Source of the DNA: Pinus tabuliformis
Taxonomy: Eukaryota; Streptophyta; Pinopsida; Pinales; Pinaceae
Length of the DNA: 64,000 nt
Assembly (NCBI GenBank): GCA_031772625.1
Contig: CM062819.1
Coordinates: forward strand, 1,232,520,955 to 1,232,584,954
Reading direction: 5' to 3'
The notes beneath the pieces are model-generated. The model saw only the letters and a list, made by a program, of their open reading frames with translations, had not been told where the DNA came from and made no database searches. The translations under genes and the position numbers were made by a program. Numbering within the stretch: position 1 is the first letter of the stretch; every line of letters starts with the position of its first letter. Positions 10,985-24,176 of the stretch are shown here, piece by piece.

Positions 10985-13900
10985 TTGTTTTATTTCCACA
11001 AGAGGCCATAGGAGAGTTTAGTCATTTATCCAACCCTGCAATGCCCAATGTTTCTCTACAACAAGAGAACTTCTCAGAGCTCACAGATTTTGTCAATGCA
11101 TCTGCATTATTCTTCAAAGTTTCTACCTTTACCAGCAACACCCTTTTGTCTTCTATCATATCCCTCATAAAGTGATACTGAACACCAATGTGTTTTGTCT
11201 TTGAATGGTAAGCAGGGTTCTTTGCCAAGAAAATTTCACTTTGGCTATCACAATCTATTCTTATATCTCCCTGCACTAACCCCATACTTGAACACAATAT
11301 CTGCAACCAAACTTCTTCCTTGCTTGCATGAGTGGCTACCATGTATTTTGCCTCTGTAGTTGATAATGCCACTATAGATTGTTTGTTACTCATCCAACTG
11401 ACTACACCTCCAAATAGGTTAAAAACATACCCACTTGTATATCTTCTCTGATCCAGATATCCAACCCATTCTGCATCAACAAGGCCACGGATATCCAAAA
11501 CTTTGTCCAATCCTGGTCTTCCTTGGTAGCACAAACCATAATCACTAGTGCCACGCAAATACCTGAAAACCTGCTTCACTGTTGTCCAATGCTCCTTTCT
11601 TAGTTTTGACATAAACCTGCTCAATACTCCCACTACATGCACAATGTCTGGTCTAGTACAGACCATCACATACATCAGGCTACTGACTGCATTTTCATAT
11701 GGAACATGGGACATGTCCTCTTCCTCTTCTTGTGTCTTGGGACACTGTTCAGCAGATAACTTTATACAAACAAAAATAGGAACCTTCACCGGTTTACTAT
11801 TATCCATATTAAACCTCTATAGTATTGTCTCGACATACTTCCTCTAATTTAACTAGAGCTTCCTCTTTGCCCGATCACTTTTAATTTCCATGCCCAAAAT
11901 ATAGTTTGCAGCACCAAGATCTTTCATGTCGAATTTGGAGGACAATTGGGTCTTCAAATCCTGGATAATTTATTTGTCTCTTCCAACCAGCAACATGTCA
12001 TCCACATATAAGACCAGATAAATAACACAGTCACCAATTAATTTAAAATACACATAGTGATCTTCTTTGCTTCTAGTGAAGCCAAGTCCCTGTATAAATG
12101 TATCAAATTTCTGATACCACATCCTTGGTGATTGTTTTAACCCATACAAAGACTTTTTTTAACTTGCATACCAGTTCTTTCTTACCCTTCACCGCAAAGC
12201 CTTTAGGTTGCTTCATGTAGATCTCCTGTTCCATATCCCTGTGAAGAAATGTGTCTTCAAATCCATTTGTTCTACCTAAAAATCAAAAGAAGCAACAACA
12301 GATAAAAGTAATCTAATAGAAGCTAGCTTGGCAACAGGAGAAAAAATATCACCAAAATCAATTCCTGGCACCTTTCCTTCTGCATTCGTCTTCTTCTTGA
12401 AGACCCATTTGCTGCCAATGGGTTTCCTTCCAGCCGAAAACTCCACCAGATCCCATGCCTCATTTTTGTGCAAAGATGCCATTTCATCAACCATGGCCTC
12501 TTTCCAGAGTTTTCCATCCTCTGAATCTATTGATTCCTTCACAGTTTTGGGATCATCATCAGTAATAGATAAAACAAAATTTGAATAGAAAGCAAAAGAA
12601 CTATACTTTTCTGGCTGCCTTATTTCTCGAATTGATCTTCTCACAACTGGAGTTTGTGGCTCTTCATCTTCTGATTCCTCTTCTGCTATAGACTCTGATT
12701 CTTCCTCCTTTAACTCAAACTCTATCTTCTCAGGTTCCTTTTATGACACTTTATGTTTAATAACATCTTTCACCTCTCTAAACACCACACCTCAGCTGTA
12801 CACAACCTTCCTTGTTACTAGGTTCCAAAGCTTATAACCCTTTAAACCATCCTTATACCCAATAAAGATGCACTTTTCAGATTTACTATCCAACTTTGTT
12901 CTTTTCTCCTTTGGAACATGTACATATGCATCACATCCAAATACCCTCAAATGTGAAAGAGAGGGTTTCTTACCAGTCCATACCTCTTGTGGAGTCTTAT
13001 CCTCCAACGCTGATGAAGGTAATTTGTTGACCAGGTAACATGTTGTCTCCACCACCTTTGCCCAGAATTCTTGTCCTAACCCAACACCATTGAGCATGCT
13101 TCTTGCCCTTTCCATCAACATCTTGTTCATTCTTTCTGCAACTCCATTTTTCTCAGGTGTGTATGGAGTAGTCTTCTGTCGTGCTATACCACACTTCTCG
13201 CAGAATTATTTAAATTCCTTCTTGCAAAACTCTCCACTATTATCTATCCTCATCACCTTTATCTTCTTCTCTGTTTGGTTTCCACTAGAGCCTTAAATTC
13301 TTTAAACCTGTCAAAGACTTTAGATTTCTTCTTGAGGAAATATATCCATGTATTCCTTGAGAAGTCATCTATAAATGATACATAGTACACAGAGTTACCC
13401 AGTGATGGAACCTTCACAGGTCCAAACACATCACTGTGCACAAAATCTAATATCTGTTTCGCCCTCTTACCACCAAATGGGAAACTCACCCGATTTTGCT
13501 TCACATATACACAATTTTAATAGAAATCAAAATCCAGAGAGTTATTACTCATACCTTTTGCCATACCTTTACCATGAAGTATTCAAAGGCCCTTCTCTCC
13601 AATATGTCCAAGACTTTGATGCCATAGCATGGTCTTTTCTCCAGAGACCACTAGATTTTCTGCTCCACTTTCAGGAACCACAGAACTATTGCACCCATCA
13701 ATAACAGTGCTACCCTGTAGCTTTTATAGAGTTCCAATCCAAACTTCCCGCTTCAATACCAGTGCTCCCCAAACCATCTTGCAGGTATCTTTCTCGAACA
13801 CTATTTTTACACCTACATCATCCAGCTTACTTACAGAAATCAAATTTCTGGCTAATGCAGGAATATGCAGAACACCTGGAAGTGTTCTAATCCTTCCATC

Positions 13901-15018
13901 TTACAACTTCAACTTTACTTTTCTACGACTAACGATTCTAGCCTTCCTTTCATCCCCCAAGAAGACATCACCACCATCATATTTCTCATACTCGCAGAAC
14001 CACTCTCTATGGGGAGTGAAGTGAAAGGATGCACCTGAGTCAATCAACCATGCATCATGATCTACATGTGTACTTGAAGAAGCCAAGTACACATCCCCAC
14101 CTTCATCTGAGGTGGTTTTCACCTCTGCAGAAGGAGCATCATCAGATCCTTTTCCTTTGTTAGGAGCTTTAGATTTACAGTCCCTTTTGTAGTGCCCTTC
14201 CTTTATGCATTCTAGCACACCACCTTTACAAGTTTTCCTGGAGATTTAGATCTCCCTCTAGATTTAGATCTCCCACTCGATGACTTATTTTTGTTTCCGT
14301 TCTGGGACCATCCTCGTAAAGACAAGGCATCACCATTCTGGCTCTCCATATTTTTCTGTCTCATCTCTTCCGTCAGCAAGGTTGAGACTATTTCATCAAA
14401 CTGCAAGGCAGTTGCATTGTTACCTATTGCAATAACCAAACTATCCCACGAATTTGGTAGAGAACACAACAAACTGATGCACTTATCTTCATCTGAAATT
14501 TTAATATCAATAGATAATAACTGACTTACCACAGTATTAAATGCGTTTAGATTCTCTATCACTGAGTCTCCATATTTCATCCTCAGGTTATACAGCTTTT
14601 TTCGTAGGAACAATTTACTCACCAGAGACTTAGATTCGCATAAAGTCCCTAACTTGACCCACAAATCCTTAACCGTAGCTTCCCCTGATATATTCAGTAA
14701 TACTGAATCTAAGACACACAATCATATTGTGCTCTTTTCCTTCTAATCTAACTTCTTCCATTCTTCATCGGACACTCTGGTTGGTTTAGTACCCGGATCT
14801 ACCATGATCCACTGATCTTTATCTACCAACAGATCCTCCACCTTGAGTTTCCATAACTAAAAACTCTAACCATTAAATTTCTTGATCTATATATTTCCAC
14901 TGCTCGCCATCTTCTTTCCCCACCAGAATTTATCTCGAAGATCTCCCACTAAACAAGGTCTACCACAAGCCCTAGCGAAACCCCTCAGCAACAAAGGCGT
15001 CCCCTTGAAGCCAAAACA

Positions 15019-15030
15019 ACTCCGATACCA
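15019..15030 (-). promoter_or_regulatory. Primer-binding site of E
   Basis: The minus strand reads TGGTATCGGAGT two bases after the 5' LTR end, one or two bases off the common methionine-tRNA site TGGTATCAGAGC. Confidence 0.7.
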
Positions 15031-15032
15031 AA

Positions 15033-15367
15033 TGTAGGTTCTAAGCCTGTACGGAAATTACCTGCATACAAATTCTAAGAACAAAAAATAAACAATGCGA
15101 GAGCATAACACATATAGACAGGGATTTTCCCCTGGATCCCAAAACCAGGACTACCAGCTTGATTTTTCATTATGTTCCTTTCAATGTTACAATACATACA
15201 TATACATGCTGAAGCATCCAATACCATGGACCAAAAAACCATTGAGCCCAAAACCATAGGTAGGTTTGTCCTACCTAATATAGGGTCCCAAAAAAATTTC
15301 CCCAGGGCACTGCCCTGGACCGCGTAGAGGGGGGCTAGTCGTGGAAAGAATATAACACAACCCAACA
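15033..15367 (-). repeat. 5' LTR of E (335 bp)
   Basis: Plus-strand ends are TGTAGGTTCTAAG and CAACCCAACA. It is flanked on the left by the primer-binding site and on the right by the CTTTC target duplication. Confidence 0.85.
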
Positions 15368-15372
15368 CTTTC

Positions 15373-16403
15373 TTTGGTTGGTGCTAAATAAAAAAATTCT
15401 CATGTAAGATAATCTTCAGAGATGTGGTTAGGAAGGGCCTACAAGATTCTCACTCTGTTGTCATAATCAAGAGTTCGTGACTCACTTGTTCATGGAATGT
15501 GCTTTTTTGCAGCCAGTGTGGAAAGATATCTTATTTGAGAAGTCCTATCTAAGGTCATTTTATGTAGAGCATCGGGGAATGCCTCATAGAGTGGACAAAA
15601 TCCAGCACCTTGGAGCATTTTTCCATCCTTATAGGATTGGTCCTTTGGCATATTTGGTTACACATGAATAGAACTATCTTTGATAATTAGGTTCCAAATA
15701 TACATCGTATGGTGTAAAAATAAAAGATAGCAATGAAGAAAATCAACACAGAAGGGGTAAATAAGAAGAACAATATTATGATTAGGCCTAGGATTGATAC
15801 TTCAAAGGCTTGGGGTTTTTTTGATGGAGCTAAGAGTCATGTCAGGGATTTTTGTGGAGTGAGAGTAGCATTTAACCTAAATAACCATCATTCTTTCCTT
15901 CTTAGCTTGGGGTTAGGGAATGGATCTAATAATAAAGCATAACTAATTGGGTTTTGACTAGTCCTCAGGCATGTGAAGTTCTTACACATCTTTGGTGATT
16001 CTCGGTTGGTTATAGATTGGTTCTTGGGGATCGAGACATTACATAGTTTGGCTCTAAATCCTTGGAAACAAAGATTTTTCCAACTTCGACAATTTTTTGA
16101 GGAGATGGAGGTAACAAATATCCATAGGGAACACAACATTTATACAGAAAAAATATCAAAGGAAGCTTTACTCTAGTCTGTTGGATATTTAGTGAATAAA
16201 AAAAGATGTTGATGTCCTTAGGCTGATTGTCTACAACATTTTTCTAAATTGAAGATATTGTAATCATTGCGATCTTGTCTATTTTTATGTTTTATTGTTT
16301 TTATTCTAGTTGGAAAGACATGCCAAGGAGGATGTAATTAAACAATAATATGTATAATTTGATTTCAATGAAATAATATGTAATTTTTTTCGTGGGAAAA
16401 AAA
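15373..16403 (+). mobile_element. LINE2, downstream part with RNase H domain and 3' end
   Basis: This continues the LINE after element E. A zinc-finger-like region of plant LINEs is seen at about 15375-15540 (THLFMECAFLQPVWKDI). An RNase H domain follows at about 15800-16170: FFDGAKS, GLGNGSNNKA, GDSRLVIDW and the closing HREHNIYTEKIS. Two expected acidic residues of the RNase H fold (in FFDGA and GDSRL) are present. In-frame stops and frame changes show it is dead. The 3' end is placed at the A-run after GTGGG near 16396-16403, as expected for a LINE tail. Confidence 0.75.
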
Positions 16404-16457
16404 TATATTTTATTTTTCTTTCCCTTTAAATTTACATTGAGTAAATTATTAATGATG

Positions 16458-17648
16458 TGTTGGTATTTTTACTAGTCCCATAAAGATGAATTTGATTACT
16501 TTGAAAAAGTAATGGACCAGTGACATGTGGCTCCTTATCTAAGCTAATATTAAGTAAGCACATTAAAGTATTAAATCCAATTTACCTTCACCTTTGACTA
16601 TTCATTTTGGCCATGTCACAATTAGTGTAGTATATCTTGTGGTCACATTTGGCGTGGTCAAAGTAATAAATTAATTACGGTATAATAAAATTACAATTTG
16701 AATATTTTTGTTATCACCCAAAAATATTCACCTAGTAATTTCTTACTAGGTTGATCAAAATACACCATGTAGGAAGAGTTTTTCCATGGTAAAACTCACT
16801 TTCACCATAGGAAATAATTTATTGAACCATTTTCCTGAATTATTTATCATTAAAATACAAAAAATGCCTATAGAGTAATTAAATAAATAATTATTTATTT
16901 ATTACTCCATCTTTATCCCCTATTTTCCTCATGAGATAATTGTTAAATCATTATTTAATAATTATTTCAAAATTCATATTTGTCCTAATCCTCACAAAGT
17001 GATTAATAAATCATTTTTGTTTGTTAATTACCTTAACCACTTTCTAAATAAATATATTTGACCATTTTTAATATATTTTCCCTCTCAAAAAATATAATAA
17101 AATATTCACAGCAGCGAGATTTTGATTTACTCAATAATATTTTATTATTTTCTAATTCTCAATCTATCTCAATATTTTATTATAAATAGAGGGTTTTTTC
17201 TCCATTCTTCACCGTGACCATTTTCATTGTACCCATTATTGTGTCATAGCATTTGAGCTCACACTCGAGTTGGAGAATATTTTGTTTATTTTTGCCCATT
17301 GCATACCACATTCAGAGAGAGAAGTGTATTGTTGAAGCACAAGGCAAAAAAGGACCCATCCCACAAAGGGGGATCTATCTACAGACCCAATTATGTAATC
17401 ACTCCTCATCAGGTGTATTGCTCTTGATTAATAAAATTGATCATTCATATTCTCTATTGGGTTTTTTCACTTATATTTTTTCTGTTATATGTTTATATTT
17501 GCATGCTATATTTTTCTGTAGGGTTTTTCTAACATTTTGTTGCAAATCTGAAGCATAGACACATCCATATTTTGTTGTTAGGGTTATAAGTCACCTAGAA
17601 CTTAAGTAAGAGATTTTGGTACACTTTTCCAAAAACTTTACACTAACA
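16458..17648 (+). repeat. Probable lone LTR or LTR-like promoter region
   Basis: This AT-rich stretch begins TGTTGGTATTT and ends CACTAACA. A clear TATA box (ATTATAAATAGAGGG, about 17179-17193) is followed about 30 bases on by a CTCCATTCTTCACC stretch, and an AATAAAATTG polyadenylation-like word occurs near 17430. That layout fits the promoter and transcript region of an LTR. I see no matching duplication at the ends (TGATG against ATTTT) and no second copy, so the boundaries are tentative. Confidence 0.4.
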
Positions 17649-18840
17649 ATTTTTATTTTTTTAATTGAGATTACGTAAATAATTAGTTATGTGTTATTAT
17701 TTTTGTCAATTTTATAAATAAAATAGTTTATGGGGCAGATCAATTTGTGATTGCCATGTTTTGAAATATTATGTAAACCATGAGATTCAAGGTTCAAATT
17801 TCTTGTGGCTAAAGCCAATAAAAGAAAAATTGTAAATAAGATATTTATATTCTTATTAGTTCCTACTAAGGCAAGACTTTACCAATGGATTTATTTGTTG
17901 ACTTCTTTTAGTTTAACATTGACCAACACAACTTATAATGTAATTTTGAAAAATATATATTTATTTTTTATTGTTATTAAAAAAATATTTTTCAAACTTT
18001 TTATTCAAACCATAATTTGAAGGTCTTATTGCACCCCTTTCACAGTATGATGACATGTGGATAACTGCCTCACATATTTTATGCCATGATTTATGGATAT
18101 GGTTGCAATATTCATGCATGATTTTTAGATATTTTTGCAGTGATTTTTTTATTCTTAAGCTTTGCAAGAAAGCCATCAAAAATAAAATATTTACCATCAA
18201 TCACTTCCCAACATAATTTAAGCAAGTTTGTGCATGAAAAATGGATAAGAATAAGATGTAAATAAATGTACTTACTAGGAGTTACTTCCCACCATTATTT
18301 ATGTTTTATTTAACACTTATGTAGGAGTAAAATTATAAATGTGTAGACTTAGTAGTGGTTACTAACCACCAAATGTTATGAAAGTCTTTGTGCTTGAGAA
18401 AGCAATTAATTTATCCACTTCCATATCAATTTATTAGTTCCTACCAAACCAAGGCTATGGATTCAATTTTCCTATTGACCATTATTATTTTACTATTGAC
18501 TAATATAAATTATAATATTTTATGCAATTTTTCCCAGAGCTTGTTCTAACTGCCTTGCAGATCACTTGTTGTTTTAAGAAAAGTGGAAATAAATAACATA
18601 TAACTTTCATCGAGAAAAGAATAGAATTTCCTTAAAATTCATCATTATTTTTTCTAAACTAATTTTAATTAAAATAATATATATATCTATATATATATAC
18701 TACCATGGATATTCCACTTGACAATTTGTCACAACATATATGATAAAATTATATTTAAGATTTGAAATTTTACACTATTGTGATTTTATTAAATTTCTTA
18801 ATATGTAGATTTATTTAATTATTGAGGGTATTTCGCAATG
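17649..18840. other. AT-rich, no gene seen
   Basis: No domain or element boundary is recognised. The only distinct feature is a short TA microsatellite at about 18677-18700. Confidence 0.5.
18677..18700. repeat. TA-rich microsatellite
   Basis: An imperfect ATATATATAT run interrupted by CT. Confidence 0.8.
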
Positions 18841-19130
18841 CATTATATTATATATCATTTTTTGGGATTCAACTATGTTAAGAAAGTCATTCAACTATGA
18901 CCATTTCCATGAGAGGTAGTTGTAACTGACTAATTTCTCATGATTTTTGAATAGTCCACTTAACACTCATTGCAATGAGTGTTACCTGTGAGCATCACCC
19001 GATGCAAAGAGTGCTAAGTGGACTATTCAAAAATCATGAGAAATTAGTTAGTTATGACTACCTCTCATGGAAATTATCATAGATGAATGATTTCTTAACA
19101 CACTTGAATCCCAAAAAATGATATCTAATG
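18841..19130. mobile_element. Foldback (MITE-like) element, about 290 bp
   Basis: The left arm (18841 to about 18963) and right arm (about 19012 to 19130) are inverted copies with few mismatches. Matching blocks include ATCATTTTTTGGGATTCAA, GTTAAGAAA, TTTCCATGAGAGGTAGT, AATTTCTCATGATTTTTGAA and TAGTCCACTTA. The short loop contains its own palindrome, AACACTCATTGCAATGAGTGTT. There is no coding capacity. I cannot fix the target duplication, so the superfamily is open; a non-autonomous DNA transposon is the likeliest class. Confidence 0.75.
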
Positions 19131-22039
19131 TAGATTTATTGTTAATAGTGCATGCATGCAAATTAAAATTATGCAAAAAATAGATAACGACAAAATAAAA
19201 CATCACACACACATTTGACACAAGATATGCTTTGGGAAACCATTTCGGGATAAAAACCCAGCTGGAAGGTGAGGTTGCTCCACTCTCTTTCTTTGAATGT
19301 AAATATGGTTGTGAGTACAAAGAAGTATGGTTTGTGGCCTGTGGGCTGCTACACTGGATAAATCCTCTCTGTTTTCTCAACCTCCTATCCCTCTTGGCTA
19401 TTTTTATCAACTATGGAACAAATGCACTTGAAAGAATGGAATCCCTTTTCCTCCTAATGAACTGGTTGTAACACAACCTGATAGAGTACTAGTGGTTAAG
19501 TTTGACTACCTCAACTCTTAACCCGAGTTATAATATAGACTCTTCTAGAGTCTTCTACATCATAATCATGTGGATACCCCATTTTTTCATGAATAATGGG
19601 GGCTGATGTGGCATCATCTCGAATTATTGTGGTGAAAAAAGTAAGGTCAACTTATGAGTGCATAAATTTCGCATACTAACTCTGATTGATGTGATTATTG
19701 CACTATTGGAAAGGTCTTTGTGTGTAGAATAGGAAAAGAAATTGCAACACTAACGCAACAAATTTTTACCCCAAAAAACATCGTTTGTGATGAGCCCTGG
19801 AAATGGGTAACTATATGGGTTCATTTTTCCTATTATTCTCATTTAATCCACCATTCCCCATAGTTTTATGCATGCTTTTGAATATATTTATGTTAATTGA
19901 GTGAATGGGAATAGTCACTTTACCACAAAGTCTAATACATGCTTATTGCAGATTTTTGGACATTTTTGGACCAAGATTAGGCATTTATGAGCAGATTGGT
20001 AGCCAAATTCGAAGAAACAAGGCTAAGGATTTATAGGAGGGGTGTCTCCTGCACTAAATGACCCCTTCCTCAAGTTCTCCACCATTAGCTCAGAGTTCAA
20101 TACCCACCAAAGATGATTTCAAGGGGCAGCCGAGCAGGTCTAGAGAAATGGCTGTTAACTGCAGTTTTGGGTAGCCAAGCTCTTAAAGTTAAGGAGGACT
20201 GTTGGGAGTCCTCGTTTGCATAAGTAGGAAGGCTTCAAGCCTTAGTAGTTTAGCCATTTGATAGTCTATTTTTGCACTTTAGTTCAGCCCTGTATCAACA
20301 CATTTTTGAGCTTCTTCTTGCAGACAGTTTGTGATGTAACTATTATTTTTTGATCAATGAAGATGAATCCAGCTTTGCACCAGCTCTAATCTTTCTTAGG
20401 AGGCTGTATCTCTTGGGGTTGGGCCCAACCCAAGTGCCTAGTACCTCCTTTGTGTGCTTTTATGTGTTTTTCTTGCATTCATAGAATAATTTTTGTTATT
20501 TAGGTTAAAATCTTGCTTTATTCCCTAGGTTGTTTTTGATGATTAAGATATTTTTTCATCATTCAGGTTGATTTGACAGTTTGGTAATAGAAAAGATCCA
20601 CAAAAAGGCTACCAAGCAGTCCTTGATCCCATTTCTTCCTCCTTGGGACCATGAATTGAGACCAAGGCACACTTGCTGCCACAAAAACATTGTTTTTGCC
20701 TTCCAATGCAATTGCTAGTGTTAGATTTTGAGTTGGAAAAGTTGATATCAGTTGTGCTTTTATGCTTAGATATGTTCTTGCTTAGTTTCCATAGCTTTCT
20801 TGCATGAATTCTTGTCTATAAACCTCTGTTCATCACATTTCTGGTTTTTAGGTCAGATTAGGTCAAAATAGATAAATCTCAGTTTTTTAAGTCTTTGCTT
20901 GGATCAGTTTTGGAAAGTAGTGTGCAGAACACCTGTAAGACACTCCAACATGTCCTTCCTCCATCATACAACCTGCTCCAATCCCTCACTCAAGATTCCT
21001 TTCCCTCATTCGCCACACTTTCCCAACTTGCCCTAATTTCTACATTTTTGTGCAACATTACTTTCTTCATCCTTGAACAAATCCAACCATCTTCATCACT
21101 GCTGAGCTTCATTTACCAGGTTTTAGACCTCTTAAAATCCTTATCCATCCTTCATTTCCACTTTCCCACCATTTTTTTCACCATCAACCCTCTAAAAACC
21201 ACTTTTGGCCTGTTCCTGTAGAATTTCCTGTAGATCCCCTGCAGCCTCCTGTAGAAGTTCACGCGAGCGATTTTTCGATATCTAATCATGGTGGAAATCT
21301 CCAGAAGGGTGCTAGGGACCCCTTAGGTCCTCTCCACACCTTCCCAACCTCCTGTAAACACCCACTCCATTTCCTTTCGCCAATAAACCTCTGCATAGTA
21401 AAAAATAATTAAAACACATGCATAATAATTCTGCATAAAATTTCTCAAGAATACAAAAGGATGATTTTTCCATGTTTACCTTCAGAAGTAGCTTAAACAC
21501 ATTCATTTTACATTTTCCAATAGTCAATGGCATCCATTTTAGTAGCTTACATCTCTTTTCTTGCACAAGTAGGGTTAGTCGGTAAAACTAGGGTTTACTA
21601 CGGTTTGCATTTCCTTTCAGCTTTCATCTTCTTTCTGCAAGTAGAATAGCCTCTTTTGAGTTATCTTTCATCCATCACAGTTAAAAGCTTCTTCTAATAA
21701 CTCATAGAAGTTGGCTTAAGCTCCTAGCAAACTTATGCCAACTGATCAAGTGACAGCCTGCAATAAGAGCTAGTACTTGTGCATATAGCACCATCGCTTC
21801 CATGTTTGTTACGAACTACCAAGTTGATAAAAGTAAAGTAGGGAGTCCCAGGAGTTGCAGCATCATTGCTGCAATACTGGAGCTCACCAGTTTGATGCAT
21901 CAAAACACTCCTGGAAGGTTTTAGACCTTTTTTTGCCAAATTGGGTCCCACCAGAAAAACGGTCCCGTGAGTTGATTCCTCCACTTTTTCCACTCTGAAA
22001 GTATTGATATGTATGAAAAATAATATAATGATCGAATAT
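19131..22039. other. No gene; probable LTR debris, perhaps the 3' LTR of A
   Basis: This lies beyond the 3' end of element A, so part of it may be that element's 3' LTR, but I cannot find a second copy to prove it. Around 20150-20400 the plus strand looks like an LTR transcript end (GGAAGGCTTCAAGCC, then TTTGATCAATGAAG). The open frame at 21733-21993 on the minus strand has no recognised domain. Confidence 0.35.
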
Positions 22040-23083
22040 GATTTACACCTCCCTATTTTCAGAGAATTTTTGTCCCCAAAAGCTTCTACAAAATGAGGTC
22101 AGGAATTTTTTCCTCCACCTTCTCTCTGGTGTACCATTTACTTTTCCTAGAAGTTGTCCTTTCAACACAATCTGCCAAAGGTCATGCTTCCCCTGCCTTG
22201 TAATTTTGGACCTCTTATGCAAAATTGTATCTTCTATCAACTCTACCTAAGCATCTATTGTCAAATCCTCCACAGAAGGTAGGACTAGTTCATCATCCTA
22301 ATCTAGCATGGAAGGCTTATAGAGTTTAAAATTATCTACTTTCACAACTAAGTAAATGTGCATATATGGTGGTAAACTAAGTCAATAGGAATCATTACCC
22401 ACTTTATCTAGTATCTTGAAGGCTTCATAACTTAGGTTCTTGATTTATTACCAGGCCCTTGTAGCCTGTCCTTGTTCAACTGTAGCCATACTCTATCTCC
22501 CACCTTGAATGATTTCTTTGTTCTATGATGATCATGCATGGACTTATACTTCTCCATGATTTCTTTGTTCTATGTTGATCATGCCTGGCCTTATACTTCT
22601 ACTATGAATTTCGCAGTGTCTCTTGTACCTGTAGATGGATATGTTTGATATTATCTACAATTTTTTCATCCCTCAATGTGTCTCATGTAAGATCTTCCCT
22701 CACTCCCCCTTGTTGCCCATATGAAATTTGCAAATGTGAAGGTGGAAAATACTCAAAATAGGGTTCAAATGGGGACTTTCCTATAGAAGTGTGGATTACT
22801 TTGTTGTAAGAGTGTTGTATATATACTATATTTTTATCCCAAATATTTGGATGCTTTTGGTTGTATCCCCTCAAAAGTTGCACCCAAGTCCTATTGACTA
22901 CTTCTATTTTTCCATCTTCCAATGGATGGAATGTTGTAGATATCTTCAACTTCATGTGCATATTTTCCCACAATGTAGTCTAGAATGCACTGTGAAATCT
23001 CATATCCTTGTTTGAAAAAATGCTCGGTATCCTAAAGTGCACCCAAGCCTTTCCAAAGAAAACATTTGTTGCTTCTTTCCCAC

Positions 23084-24176
23084 TGTGGTGAAGTAAAATT
23101 ATAAGTGCGGACACAAACAAAGTCCTCTAGCCCGATAATGGGTCTAACCACAATAGATACATTCTATGGAATATTTCCTTAGGTTAGAACCAATTAAGAG
23201 GGCCTACCTCTTAGTACGATTATCCCATTTGATGATGTCCTTGCTTGCTCGCTCCATCTATCTCTCGCTTCCTTCTTCAAACACCTGAAACAAGTAAACA
23301 ACAACAAACAACAACCGTGATAATAGACAAATTGTAATTCAACCTACTTAAAAATTCGAGAAACATTAAGCCATGAATATGTACGATGAAAAATCATGTA
23401 GGAAATCAATCGATAGTTGCATATATATTGATATCAAGAAGAGATTACAACCATTGTCTTGACATTGCGGTTCTCCTCTGACAAGACCAGGTTCCCACAC
23501 ACTTCTGCTAGAATTCCATGATGACCTCAATCAACAATAGTTTTAAGGCACTTCCCTTTAGGCTTCACTCCAAACCAAATCACACTTCTCCCTCACACAA
23601 CTAGATAGCTACAACTATTTTTTACTCGAAACCAAAATAGCACTAGCACACCAACATTAACACTAGCTTGTGCTTGGGAAGAAGGGAGGTTTATATAGGA
23701 TGAATGGATGGGAGATGGATCCTATTCTCATGGGATAAGGTCTTATCCCTTGAGGTAGTTCCATCATTATAGGGGAAAGGAGCCCAAACTGACATCTTCG
23801 ACCCCATCCGGCCAAACCATTTACCAGACTTCTGTTACAAAGCTTCCAGAGATGGAACCTTTGACTCTTAATTTAAAAAACATTCCATAACATGACTGGC
23901 GTGACTAGAACACAGCTCAGTCACTCCGATTGGTACTAGGGATAGTTCTAATCTTTGCACATTGGCACGGGGAGACAAAGGACATTAGCGTTGGTCCTGT
24001 AAACTGGGCGAAACATAAGTTTCAAGGGAAAGGGTGCAAAAAGGAATTGATCTACTCATGAAGAGGGACACAATGGGAGTTTCTCCATGAAGGCAAAGCA
24101 TGTGGGGTTCACTGTAGAGGTCCTCCAGGATCAAGGAACAAGGAGTATAGGGACAGTGAAAAAATGTTGTGTAACA
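23084..24176 (-). repeat. Solo LTR (1,093 bp) in the integrase region of A
   Basis: Plus-strand ends are TGTGGTGAAG and GTGTAACA. Flanks are CCCAC (23079-23083) and CCCAT (24177-24181), a 4-of-5 target duplication, and integrase sequence of A lies immediately on both sides. The minus strand has a TATA-like CCTATATAAACC near 23690-23700, which sets the probable orientation. No internal sequence remains, so this fits recombination between two LTRs. The family is unknown; no other copy lies in the window. Confidence 0.75.

Larger units (their letters stand above)
10542..15367 (-). mobile_element. E: Ty1/copia element, both LTRs present, broken
   Basis: This is a full-structure copia element on the minus strand, inserted in LINE2 with a near-perfect target duplication (CTTTT at 10537-10541, CTTTC at 15368-15372). 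Order along the minus strand: 5' LTR 15033-15367, primer site, gag with UBN2-type region (about 14200-14900), CCHC knuckle (about 14170-14220), protease with IDSGASFHF (about 14020-14050), integrase (about 12790-13500), RT (about 11850-12650), RNase H (about 11030-11500), polypurine tract, 3' LTR 10542-10973. RT and RNase H wording (ARPDI-type CTRPDI, TKHIGVQYHF) fits the Tork lineage, which is an inference. There are roughly half a dozen or more breaks. The LTRs differ at about one site in ten plus indels. Confidence 0.9.

Noticed and set aside
13090-14524. Plus-strand frames of 60-130 codons across element E
   Set aside because: They are antisense shadows of the copia integrase, protease and gag on the minus strand.
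20895-21221. 108-codon plus-strand frame, leucine and serine rich
   Set aside because: It lies in probable LTR debris beyond the 3' end of A, with C/T-rich sequence giving the open frame; no domain is recognised.
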